Shown here: positions 19,651-26,882 of the stretch, piece by piece | How positions within the stretch are numbered: position 1 is the first letter of the stretch | Layout of the letters: each line of letters opens with the position of its first letter | Position numbers and translations under genes: made by a program | Assembly (NCBI GenBank): GCA_023433705.1 | Contig: JAEYUC010000095.1 | Location: 62,001 to 126,000 of the forward strand | Direction of reading: 5' to 3' | Source of the DNA: Pseudomonadota bacterium | GTDB taxonomy: Bacteria; Pseudomonadota; Gammaproteobacteria; Steroidobacterales; Steroidobacteraceae | Length of the DNA stretch: 64,000 nucleotides | Notes under the pieces: model-generated | Told to the model about the DNA's origin: nothing | What the model saw: the letters and a program-made list of their open reading frames with translations, nothing else | The model's database searches: none

Positions 19651-19743
19651 GGGGACATTCCTCGTTTCCTAGCAAACGGGGACAGTCCTCAAAGCAGGAC
19701 CGTCCCCGTTTGGCCGCTTCGCGGCGAAACGAGGAATGTCCCC
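19651..19743. repeat. Nested palindromic GGGGACA repeat able to fold as a cloverleaf
   Basis: The outer arms GGGGACATTCCTCGTTTC (19651-19668) and its exact reverse complement (19726-19743) are 18 bp. Inside are a 16 bp imperfect hairpin (19674-19689 with 19696-19711, one mismatch, also built on GGGGAC...GTCCCC) and a short GCCGC-TTC-GCGGC hairpin (19713-19725). It lies 8 bp after prs. GGGGACA-type palindromes in proteobacteria are often REP-like elements mobilised by RAYT (IS200-like) transposases; no such gene is in the window. It may also end prs transcription. Confidence 0.8.
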
Positions 19744-19802
19744 AAGGTGGCGGCACTGGTCGCGGTGTCCGCTGTAGTTAGATGTAAATTGGAGTAAACA
19801 AC

Positions 19803-20507
19803 ATGCGTATTTCGTTCGAACTCGCCGCCGAGTTCCGCGATGGGCAGGGCAAGGGTGCGAGCCGCCGCCTGCGTCACGCGGGCCTCGTGCCGGCAATCCT
19901 GTACGGGGGTCACGCCGAACCCCGTGCGATCTCCCTCAATCATCAGAAGCTGATGACGCTGGTCGACAACGAGAAGTTCTACTCGTCGATCATCAACCTC
20001 GTCGTCGGCGACAAGAAGCAGGCCGCGATCGTGAAGGACCTGCAGATGCACCCGGCGCGCAACGCCATCGTGCACCTCGACCTGCAGCGCGTGGTCGAGA
20101 CCGAGAAGATCCGCATCCACATCCCGATTCACTTCAAGGGCGAGGCTGCCTCGCCGGGCGTGAAGACGCAGGGTGGCGTGGTTTCGCACCGCATCGCCGA
20201 CGTCGAAATTTCGTGCCTGCCGAAGGACCTGCCCGAGTTCATCGAGCTCGACCTGTCGGAGATGAATCTGAACGAGTCGAAGCACCTGTCCGATCTGCCG
20301 CTGCCGGAAGGCGTGTCGATCCCGGCGATCGCCAAGGGCGATGCCGTGGTCGTCTCGATCCACTCGCCGCGTGCCGAGGAGCCGGAACCGGTTGCCGAAG
20401 CCGCTGCCGCCGCGCCTGCCGAGGGTGCTACCGCTCCGGCCGCTGGCGATGCCGCGAAGGCCGCCGCGCCGGCTGCCGACGCCAAGAAGGAAGGCGGCAA
20501 GAAGTAA
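19803..20507 (+). CDS. rplY: 50S ribosomal protein L25 (CTC type)
   Basis: 234 aa. L25 binds 5S rRNA. The N-terminal half is the L25 domain (RRLRHAGLVPAILYGG) and the following half is the beta-barrel TL5/CTC domain (VHLDLQRV, HIPIHFKGE, SCLPKDLPEFIELDLS). The last 35-40 residues are an Ala/Pro/Glu/Lys-rich tail that looks disordered. A clear ribosome binding site (TTGGAG at 19789-19794) precedes ATG 19803. The place between prs and pth matches Pseudomonas. Confidence 0.96.
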   Translation: MRISFELAAEFRDGQGKGASRRLRHAGLVPAILYGGHAEPRAISLNHQKLMTLVDNEKFYSSIINLVVGDKKQAAIVKDLQMHPARNAIVHLDLQRVVETEKIRIHIPIHFKGEAASPGVKTQGGVVSHRIADVEISCLPKDLPEFIELDLSEMNLNESKHLSDLPLPEGVSIPAIAKGDAVVVSIHSPRAEEPEPVAEAAAAAPAEGATAPAAGDAAKAAAPAADAKKEGGKK

Positions 20508-20611
20508 GTTGTGCGGGGCGGGGCGGGCTTTGGCCCGCCGCGCCTTCACTAACTACTCGCCTGGACAGGATGGGATGGTGCATGCCCCATTTCGTCTTGA
20601 AACTAAATGGA

Positions 20612-20644
20612 CGCCGCCCCTTTTTCATGGAAAAAGGGGCGGCG
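20612..20644 (+). terminator. Perfect 15-bp hairpin between rplY and pth
   Basis: CGCCGCCCCTTTTTC (20612-20626) is followed by a 3-nt ATG loop and its exact reverse complement (20630-20644), then GTTTCC. The stem is very stable and contains an internal T5/A5 run, so it could terminate rplY transcription or attenuate pth. There is no long T-tract on the 3' side. It lies in the 186 bp rplY-pth gap. Confidence 0.6.
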
Positions 20645-20693
20645 TTTCCTACGTGGCCGTAAGGCCTGGGAAGACCCCATTTCTGGCACGGCC

Positions 20694-21293
20694 TTGAAGC
20701 TGATCGTCGGGCTCGGCAATCCGGGATCCGAATACGCGCGCACGCGTCACAACGCGGGCTTCTGGCTCGTGGACGAGCTCGCGCGCCGCCATGGCGGAAC
20801 GTTCCGGCACGAAGGCAAGCACCAGGCGGATCTCGCGCGCGTGCGCATCGGCGGTGAGGAGGTCTGGCTCGTGAAGCCGATGACCTTCATGAACCGCAGC
20901 GGTGGGCCGGTGTCGAGCGTGCTGAATTTCTACAAGATCCCGCCGGCGCAGATGCTGGTCGCGCACGACGAGATCGATCTGCCCAGCGGCACGATCCGTC
21001 TCAAGGACGGCGGCGGCGCGGGCGGACACAATGGCCTGCGCGACCTCATCGCCGCGCAGGGCGAAGGATTCTGGCGACTGCGCATCGGTGTCGGACATCC
21101 CGGCACCAGGCACCAGGTCGTCGACTTCGTGCTGACGCGCGCAGGCGCGGACGAGCAGAAGCAGATCGACGAGACGATCCAGGCGGGCGCCGACGCCATC
21201 GAAGAGATGATGCGTTCGGGTGCGCAAATCGCGATGAACAAATTGCACACGCGCGGCAAACCGGCCGCGGCCGGTGGAAAAGAGAAGGTATAG
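20694..21293 (+). CDS. pth: Peptidyl-tRNA hydrolase
   Basis: 199 aa from TTG 20694. Pth frees tRNAs from peptidyl-tRNAs that drop off ribosomes. The family start KLIVGLGNPGSEYARTRHNAGF follows directly after the TTG, with catalytic His in TRHNAG, Asp in LVAHDEIDLP, and KDGGGAGGHNGLRDL. A frame open further upstream to ATG 20607 would add 29 unrelated residues encoded by the stem-loop, so TTG is preferred although no strong ribosome binding site is seen. The last residues are a short basic tail. ychF starts 4 nt downstream, the usual pth-ychF pair. Confidence 0.95.
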   Translation: MKLIVGLGNPGSEYARTRHNAGFWLVDELARRHGGTFRHEGKHQADLARVRIGGEEVWLVKPMTFMNRSGGPVSSVLNFYKIPPAQMLVAHDEIDLPSGTIRLKDGGGAGGHNGLRDLIAAQGEGFWRLRIGVGHPGTRHQVVDFVLTRAGADEQKQIDETIQAGADAIEEMMRSGAQIAMNKLHTRGKPAAAGGKEKV

Positions 21294-21297
21294 ATAG

Positions 21298-22389
21298 ATG
21301 GGTATCAAGTGCGGGATCGTGGGTCTGCCTAACGTCGGCAAGTCGACGTTGTTCAATGCGCTGACGCGCGCGCAGATCGCGGCGGAGAACTACCCGTTCT
21401 GCACGATCGATCCGAACGTCGGCATCGTGCCGGTACCGGATCCGCGGCTCGACGAGCTCGCGAAGATCGTGCATCCCGAGAGGACCGTGCCCACGACGGT
21501 GGAATTCGTCGACATCGCGGGCCTCGTCGCCGGCGCCTCGCAGGGCGAAGGACTCGGCAACAAGTTCCTCTCGCACATCCGCGAGACCGATGCGATCGCG
21601 CACGTCGTGCGCTGCTTCGAGGACACCGACGTCATCCACGTGTCGGGCAAGATCAATCCGATCTCTGACATCGAGGTCATCGACACCGAACTCGCGCTCG
21701 CGGATCTGCAGACGGTCGAGAAGGCTGTCGACCGGTACGCGAAAGCCGCGAAGGGCGGCGACAAGGACGCACTGCGCAAGAAGGAATTGTTCGAGCGCAT
21801 GCGCAAGCACCTCGACGAGGGCAAGCCCGTGCGGTCGATGGGCCTCACGAAGGAAGAGAAGGCGGACGGCCACGAGCTGCAGCTGCTCACCGCCAAGCCC
21901 GTGATGTACGTCGCCAACGTCAAGGAAGACGGCTTCACGAACAACCCGCATCTCGACGCCGTGCTGGCGCGCGCGAAGGTCGAGGAAGCCGTGGTCGTTG
22001 CCGTGTGCGCGGCGATCGAAGCCGAGATCTCGCAGCTCGAAGAGCAGGATCGCGCGGAGTTCCTCAAGGACCTTGGTCTCGACGAGCCGGGCCTCAACCG
22101 CGTGATCCGCGCCGGCTACGAACTACTCGGCCTGCAGACCTATTTCACGGCGGGCGTGAAGGAAGTGCGCGCCTGGACCGTGCGCACCGGCGCGACCGCG
22201 CCGCAGGCCGCGGGCGTGATCCACACCGATTTCGAACGCGGCTTCATCCGCGCCGAAGTGATCGGTTACGATGACTTCATCAGGTTCAAGGGCGAGGCCG
22301 GCGCGCGCGATGCGGGCAAATTGCGTCTCGAGGGCAAGGAATACATCGTCAAGGAAGGCGATGTCATGCACTTCCGTTTCAACGTCTGA
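21298..22389 (+). CDS. ychF: Redox-responsive ATPase/GTPase YchF (Obg family)
   Basis: 363 aa, full length. Contains the P-loop GLPNVGKSTLFN, the family-specific AENYPFCTIDPN, switch region DIAGLVAGASQGEGLGN, a central coiled-coil helical insert, and the C-terminal TGS domain ending in YIVKEGDVMHFRFNV. YchF hydrolyses ATP rather than GTP in studied bacteria and binds ribosomes, acting in stress responses. It sits 4 nt after pth and forms the end of the conserved operon; a palindrome follows 10 bp after the stop. Confidence 0.97.
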   Translation: MGIKCGIVGLPNVGKSTLFNALTRAQIAAENYPFCTIDPNVGIVPVPDPRLDELAKIVHPERTVPTTVEFVDIAGLVAGASQGEGLGNKFLSHIRETDAIAHVVRCFEDTDVIHVSGKINPISDIEVIDTELALADLQTVEKAVDRYAKAAKGGDKDALRKKELFERMRKHLDEGKPVRSMGLTKEEKADGHELQLLTAKPVMYVANVKEDGFTNNPHLDAVLARAKVEEAVVVAVCAAIEAEISQLEEQDRAEFLKDLGLDEPGLNRVIRAGYELLGLQTYFTAGVKEVRAWTVRTGATAPQAAGVIHTDFERGFIRAEVIGYDDFIRFKGEAGARDAGKLRLEGKEYIVKEGDVMHFRFNV

Positions 22390-22399
22390 AGTCCCGCCT

Positions 22400-22423
22400 G
22401 GGGACAGACTCAAGTCTGTCCCC
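22400..22423. repeat. GGGGACAGACT palindrome after ychF
   Basis: GGGGACAGACT (22400-22410), 2-nt loop CA, then AGTCTGTCCCC (22413-22423): perfect 11 bp arms. It shares the GGGGACA head with the repeat at 19651-19743, so it is probably a member of the same dispersed family and may act as a terminator of pth-ychF. Confidence 0.75.
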
Positions 22424-22428
22424 ACACT

Positions 22429-23940
22429 GTGGAGGCCAGCCTGATCCCGATCGTCCGGGTGTGGTTCAAGCGCCTCGCGATCGGCCTCGGCCTGATCCTC
22501 GCGACGATCTTCGCCGTGCGCGCCTGGGATGCGTGGCGCGCGCCTCCGCTCAAGCTCTGGCATACCGAGGTTCCGACCGAGCTCAGTCCTCGCGAAATCG
22601 ACGAAGCGAACTGGGAACGGTGGTTGACCGCCGAAGACGCGGTATTCGCCCAGGTCAAGGCGGAAGTCACCGACAAACTACCTGCCGAGGACCGCGTCAC
22701 GGCGAACCGCTATTTCGCGGGTAGCCCGATGTACGAGCGCAATTCCACCCGGAACTGGAATCGCTCGTTCGTGCTGACGCCGGAAGGTCCGCCGCGCGGC
22801 GCGGTGGTGCTCCTGCACGGTCTCACTGACGCCCCCTACAGTCTGCGGCACGTGGCGAATCGATATCGCGAATCCGGTTTCGTCGCGGTCGGCATCCGGC
22901 TGCCCGGTCACGGCACCGTGCCGGCGGCGCTGACCACCGTGCGCGAGCAGGACTGGTTCGCGGCCACGCGACTCGCGGTGCGCACGGCGCGCGGCCTCAC
23001 GAAGGACGGGCCGCTGCACATCGTGGGCTACTCGAACGGCGGCGCGCTCGCGCTGCAGTACGCGATCGAGGCGCTCGGCGATCCCGAACTCGTCGCGCCC
23101 GATCAACTCGTGCTGATCTCGCCGATGATCGGCATCACGAGCATGGCGCGCTTCGCCGGAGTACTCGGCTGGCCCGCGGTGTTCCCGTCTTTCGCGAAAG
23201 CGGCGTGGCTCGACGTGCTGCCCGAGTACAACCCGTACAAGTACAACTCGTTTCCCGTGAATGCGGCGCGGCAGTCCTCGCAGGTCGCGAACGGGATCCG
23301 GGACCGGCTCGACGGACTTGCGAAGCAGGGGCGGCTCGACAAACTACCGCCCATCCTGACTTTCCAGTCCGTCCTCGATACGACGGTCCATACCCGCGCC
23401 GTCATCGACACTCTGTATGTGCGCCTGCCGGGGAACGGCAGCGAGCTCGTGCTGTTCGACCGCAACCACTCCGCCCGCGTCGACCGGATGATCCGGCCGC
23501 AGAACGCCGATTTGCCCGCGACGTTGTTACCGCCGGCTCCGCGCAACTACGCGGTGACGCTGGTGACGAACGCCGGCGTCGAAGCAGGGCAGGTGCAGAC
23601 CCAGACCACCGCGGCCGGCTCGACGTCGCCGGTCGTGCGGCCGCTCGACGCTTCCTATCCACCCGACTTCATATCCCTGTCGCATGTGGCGTTGCCGTTC
23701 CCGCTCGACGACGGCCTGTACGGCACACATCCCGATCCATCGGACGATTCAGGTGTGCAGCTCGGCAATCTCGCGGTGCGCGGCGAGCGCAATGCGCTCG
23801 TGATCAACGCCGACGGACTGATGCGCGCGAGTTCGAATCCATTCTTCGACTATCTTCTCGCACGCATCGACGCGACGCTGCCGAGCTCAGACGAGCGCGG
23901 TATCGAGGAACATCATCAGGACGAAGCCGCCGATCAGTGA
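22429..23940 (+). CDS. Membrane-anchored alpha/beta hydrolase
   Basis: 503 aa from GTG 22429; a good GGAGG (22431-22435) would fit a start at CTG 22441 or GTG 22459 equally well. One N-terminal membrane helix (about residues 13-32) precedes an alpha/beta-hydrolase domain: LLHGLTDAPYS, the nucleophile elbow GYSNGG, and a late FDRNHSAR that could carry the catalytic His. The domain probably faces the periplasm. The region after residue 360 is extended compared with minimal hydrolases. Substrate unknown. The 3' end overlaps the end of the convergent ZIP gene by 54 nt, so the last 17 residues are antisense to that gene. Confidence 0.85.
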   Translation: MEASLIPIVRVWFKRLAIGLGLILATIFAVRAWDAWRAPPLKLWHTEVPTELSPREIDEANWERWLTAEDAVFAQVKAEVTDKLPAEDRVTANRYFAGSPMYERNSTRNWNRSFVLTPEGPPRGAVVLLHGLTDAPYSLRHVANRYRESGFVAVGIRLPGHGTVPAALTTVREQDWFAATRLAVRTARGLTKDGPLHIVGYSNGGALALQYAIEALGDPELVAPDQLVLISPMIGITSMARFAGVLGWPAVFPSFAKAAWLDVLPEYNPYKYNSFPVNAARQSSQVANGIRDRLDGLAKQGRLDKLPPILTFQSVLDTTVHTRAVIDTLYVRLPGNGSELVLFDRNHSARVDRMIRPQNADLPATLLPPAPRNYAVTLVTNAGVEAGQVQTQTTAAGSTSPVVRPLDASYPPDFISLSHVALPFPLDDGLYGTHPDPSDDSGVQLGNLAVRGERNALVINADGLMRASSNPFFDYLLARIDATLPSSDERGIEEHHQDEAADQ

Positions 23941-24681
23941 GAACGTCGCGACGTTCTCGTAACCGCGCCGGTGTGTTTCAGGGATGATCTCGTCGCTGAT
24001 GACGAACAACATCGCGCCCGCGGCGAGACCGAGGATCGCGGGCAAAAGCGGTTCCGCGATCCACACGGCGGCGGCGCCGACCGCGCCGCCGATCGGTTCG
24101 ACCAGCCCCGTGAACAGCGCGACCGCGAACGCGCGGCTGCGCGTATAACCGATTCCGACCAGCGAGACCGCGACCGCGAAACCTTCGGGAATGTTCTGCA
24201 GGCCGATGCCGATCGCGAGGGCCGTGCCGTTCTCCTTGTCGCCGCCCGCGAAACCCACGCCCACCGCCATGCCCTCGGGAAAGTTGTGCAGTGTGATCGC
24301 GATGACGAACAGCCAGATGCGCGTGAACCGCTGGGTGTCCGGTCCCTCGCGGCCGAGCACGAAGTGTTCGTGCGGAACGTAGCGGTGTATCGCGAACAGG
24401 CCAACCGCGCCGGCGAGCACGCCCCCTCCGACGATGGCCACTCCGAGGAACTGGTTGGTCGTCGCGTGGTCGGCGTGATCGAGCGCGGGCATCAGTAGTG
24501 AGAAGAAGGTCGCGGCGAGCATCACACCCGCCGCCGCGCTCAGCATTCCGTCCTGTGATCGCTCGCTGGGCGATCTCAGGAAAAATACGCCGAGCCCGCC
24601 CAATCCCGTGCCGAGCGCCGCCAGCACGCTGCCGAAGAAGCCGAGCAGGAAAACATTCGCGGGATCGTCCATGCCCGGCAA
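23887..24681 (-). CDS. ZIP-family metal transporter
   Basis: 264 aa with about eight membrane helices. ZIP proteins import zinc or other divalent metals across the inner membrane. The two metal-site helices are visible: TLHNFPEGMAVGVGF and LQNIPEGFAVAVSL, with the HNxPEG signature. A histidine-containing loop HADHATTN lies earlier. Bacterial ZupT-like proteins share this layout; the metal cannot be inferred. The start is ATG 24681 (or ATG 24672). Upstream lies a half copy of the GGGGACA repeat. Confidence 0.92.
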   Translation of the reverse strand: MPGMDDPANVFLLGFFGSVLAALGTGLGGLGVFFLRSPSERSQDGMLSAAAGVMLAATFFSLLMPALDHADHATTNQFLGVAIVGGGVLAGAVGLFAIHRYVPHEHFVLGREGPDTQRFTRIWLFVIAITLHNFPEGMAVGVGFAGGDKENGTALAIGIGLQNIPEGFAVAVSLVGIGYTRSRAFAVALFTGLVEPIGGAVGAAAVWIAEPLLPAILGLAAGAMLFVISDEIIPETHRRGYENVATFSLIGGFVLMMFLDTALV

Positions 24682-24694
24682 ATGCTACATGAAA

Positions 24695-24705
24695 GGGGAC
24701 ATTCC
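24695..24705. repeat. GGGGACATTCC half-copy of the dispersed repeat
   Basis: GGGGACATTCC is identical to the outer end of the element at 19651, placed between the ZIP start and the c-di-GMP gene stop. Flanking GAAA (24691) and TTTC (24708) form a weak inverted repeat. It is probably a decayed family member; on its own it would be unremarkable. Confidence 0.4.
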
Positions 24706-24709
24706 CATT

Positions 24710-26881
24710 TCAGCGGGCTTTCAGGAGCAGTTCGGCTTCGTAGTCGGCCAGCGGAACGTCCGTGCGGCCCTTGCCGGTCACCGAGAGGTCGACCATCGGC
24801 GTCTCATGAGTGCCGATCCGCAGTAGTTGGGCCATCTCAGCCGCCTCGACGGGCTTGGCGATGTAGAAGCCCTGCGCGAGCGTGCAGCCGTGAGTCGCCA
24901 GGAACTGCAGCTGCTCCTTCGTCTCCACACCTTCGGCGACGATCTTGAGGCCAAGCTGGCGACCCATTGCGATGATGGCCGCGCAGATTGCGGCGTCGTT
25001 CGAGTCGCGCCCGAGGTCGGCAACGAACGAGCGGTCGATCTTGAGCGCCTCGATCGGGAAGTGCTTCAGATAGGCGAGCGAGGAGTATCCCGTGCCGAAG
25101 TCGTCGATCGCGACGTGCACGCCGAGCTCGCGCACGGCCCGCACCGCGAGCGCGGCCGCGGCTTCATCCACCATCAACAGGCTTTCGGTGATCTCGAGTT
25201 CCAGGCACGCGCCGGGCAGTCCGGCCTCGTCGAGATGCGCGAACACCCAGTCCGGGAATCCGGGCGCCTCGAACTGCGCGCCCGACACGTTCACCGCGAC
25301 ACGCAGATCGCGGCAGCCCGCATGCCACCATTCGGCGATCTGCTTGAGCGCCTTGCGCATGACGAGGTCGGACAACGAGACGATGAGGCCTGATTCCTCG
25401 GCCACCGGGATGAAATCGTCCGGCGGCACGATGCCGCGTGTCGGATGGCGCCAGCGCACCAGCGCTTCGACCGACGCGATGCGGCCGGAGGCGACTTCGA
25501 TCTGCGGTTGATAGACGAGGAACAGTTCGTCGGTATCGAGCGCACGGCGCAATTCGGTCTCGAGCTCGAGCCGGGCGACCGAGCGCGCGCGCATGTGCTC
25601 GCTGTAGATGACGCCCTTGTTGCCGCCCGCGGTCTTTGCCTCGTGCAGCGCCAGGCCCGCCGTGCGCAGTAGTTCGTCCGCGAAGCTGCCGTGATCCGGA
25701 TACACCGCGATGCCGATCGTGCACGTCACGAAGAAGTCGCGGTGCCGAATCATGTACGGCGACGCGAACGCGGCCGTGATGTTCGTGATCACGTTCTGCA
25801 CGTCGGCATCCGACTGCAGGTGCCGGATCGCGACCGCGAATTCGTCGCCCGCGAGCCGCGCGAGCGGCATCGTCACCGCGCCGTCGGATTCCAGCTTGAG
25901 GAACGTGCCGAGCCGCGACGCCACGGCCTGCAACAACGCGTCGCCGGCGCCGTGGCCGATGCTGTCGTTGATGCGCTTGAAGTTGTCGATGTTGATACGC
26001 ACGACCGCGAAGCGTTCGCCCGTGGTGGACGCCTCGCGACGCGCCTCCTCGAGCAGCTGCAGCAGGTACTGGCGGTTCGGTAGTTGGGTCAGCGGATCGA
26101 AGAACGCGAGCTCGCGGATGCGGTTCGCGGCGCGGTGCCGCTCCGTCACGTCGCGCAACACGAGCAGCAGGCGGCCCTTGTCGTAAGGCACGATGCGCGT
26201 TTCGAACCGGCGCTCGACACCCTCGCGCATGCATTCGAATTCGACCTCGGTGCGGTCGTTGCGCACGCGGCAGTCGTCGAGCGCGTGCGTGATCGCGCGC
26301 GCCGCGTCGCCGGAAACGAGTTCGGTGATCTTCTGCTCGAGCTTCACGGCGCCGTTGAGGAACGGGTGGTTTTCCGTCGCTCCGAGCCGATCGACGATGC
26401 GGTCGTACATGTCGACGATGAGCAGCAGGTCGGGCAGGGCGTCGAGCATTGCACGCTGGCGGCTCTCGCTTTCCTCGAGCTCCTGCACGAGCCGGCCGCC
26501 GCGCACCAGGTACTGCACGCGATGTCCCAGCAGGTTCCAGTTGATCGGCTTCGCGAGGAAGTCCGTCGCGCCGGCCTTGTAGGACTGGTTGATCGATGCG
26601 ACGTCATCGCGGCCGGTGACCATCATGATCGGCAGATGCGTGCCGCCCGGTCGCGAACGGATTTCGCGGCAGGCCTCGTAGCCGTTCATCTGCGGCATCT
26701 CGACGTCCATGAGCACCGCGTTGCATTCGCCGGCCTCGACGGCCGCGACCGCGGAGGCGCCGTCGGCCGCCTCGGAGATCAGGAATCCGCTGCGCTCGAG
26801 CGCGCGCCGCATGAGCAGGCGCGAGCCGGCGTCGTCGTCGACGATCAGGACGTGGATGGGCGCTGGAGGCGTCCCGCTCAC
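24710..26881 (-). CDS. Response regulator with PAS, GGDEF and EAL domains
   Basis: 723 aa. Receiver (residues 8-125: LIVDDDAGS, phosphorylatable Asp in VLMDVEMP, Lys in LAKPI), PAS-like (about 145-265), GGDEF (about 270-440) and EAL (about 455-700). The GGDEF signature is AGDEF in RLAGDEFAV, and no RxxD inhibitory site is seen five residues before it. The EAL domain keeps the metal/catalytic residues: EALVRW, VNVSGAQF, EITESLL, DDFGTGYSS, ALKIDRSF, VAEGVET. It is therefore a likely c-di-GMP phosphodiesterase with possible cyclase activity. Start GTG 26881 is 1 nt after the stop of the hybrid kinase, so the two form one phosphorelay output pair. Confidence 0.92.
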   Translation of the reverse strand: MSGTPPAPIHVLIVDDDAGSRLLMRRALERSGFLISEAADGASAVAAVEAGECNAVLMDVEMPQMNGYEACREIRSRPGGTHLPIMMVTGRDDVASINQSYKAGATDFLAKPINWNLLGHRVQYLVRGGRLVQELEESESRQRAMLDALPDLLLIVDMYDRIVDRLGATENHPFLNGAVKLEQKITELVSGDAARAITHALDDCRVRNDRTEVEFECMREGVERRFETRIVPYDKGRLLLVLRDVTERHRAANRIRELAFFDPLTQLPNRQYLLQLLEEARREASTTGERFAVVRINIDNFKRINDSIGHGAGDALLQAVASRLGTFLKLESDGAVTMPLARLAGDEFAVAIRHLQSDADVQNVITNITAAFASPYMIRHRDFFVTCTIGIAVYPDHGSFADELLRTAGLALHEAKTAGGNKGVIYSEHMRARSVARLELETELRRALDTDELFLVYQPQIEVASGRIASVEALVRWRHPTRGIVPPDDFIPVAEESGLIVSLSDLVMRKALKQIAEWWHAGCRDLRVAVNVSGAQFEAPGFPDWVFAHLDEAGLPGACLELEITESLLMVDEAAAALAVRAVRELGVHVAIDDFGTGYSSLAYLKHFPIEALKIDRSFVADLGRDSNDAAICAAIIAMGRQLGLKIVAEGVETKEQLQFLATHGCTLAQGFYIAKPVEAAEMAQLLRIGTHETPMVDLSVTGKGRTDVPLADYEAELLLKAR

Positions 26882-26882
26882 T

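Noticed and set aside
25830..25870. A complete canonical GGDEF active site with inhibitory I-site
   Set aside because: The motif reads AGDEF and no RxxD is present five residues before it.
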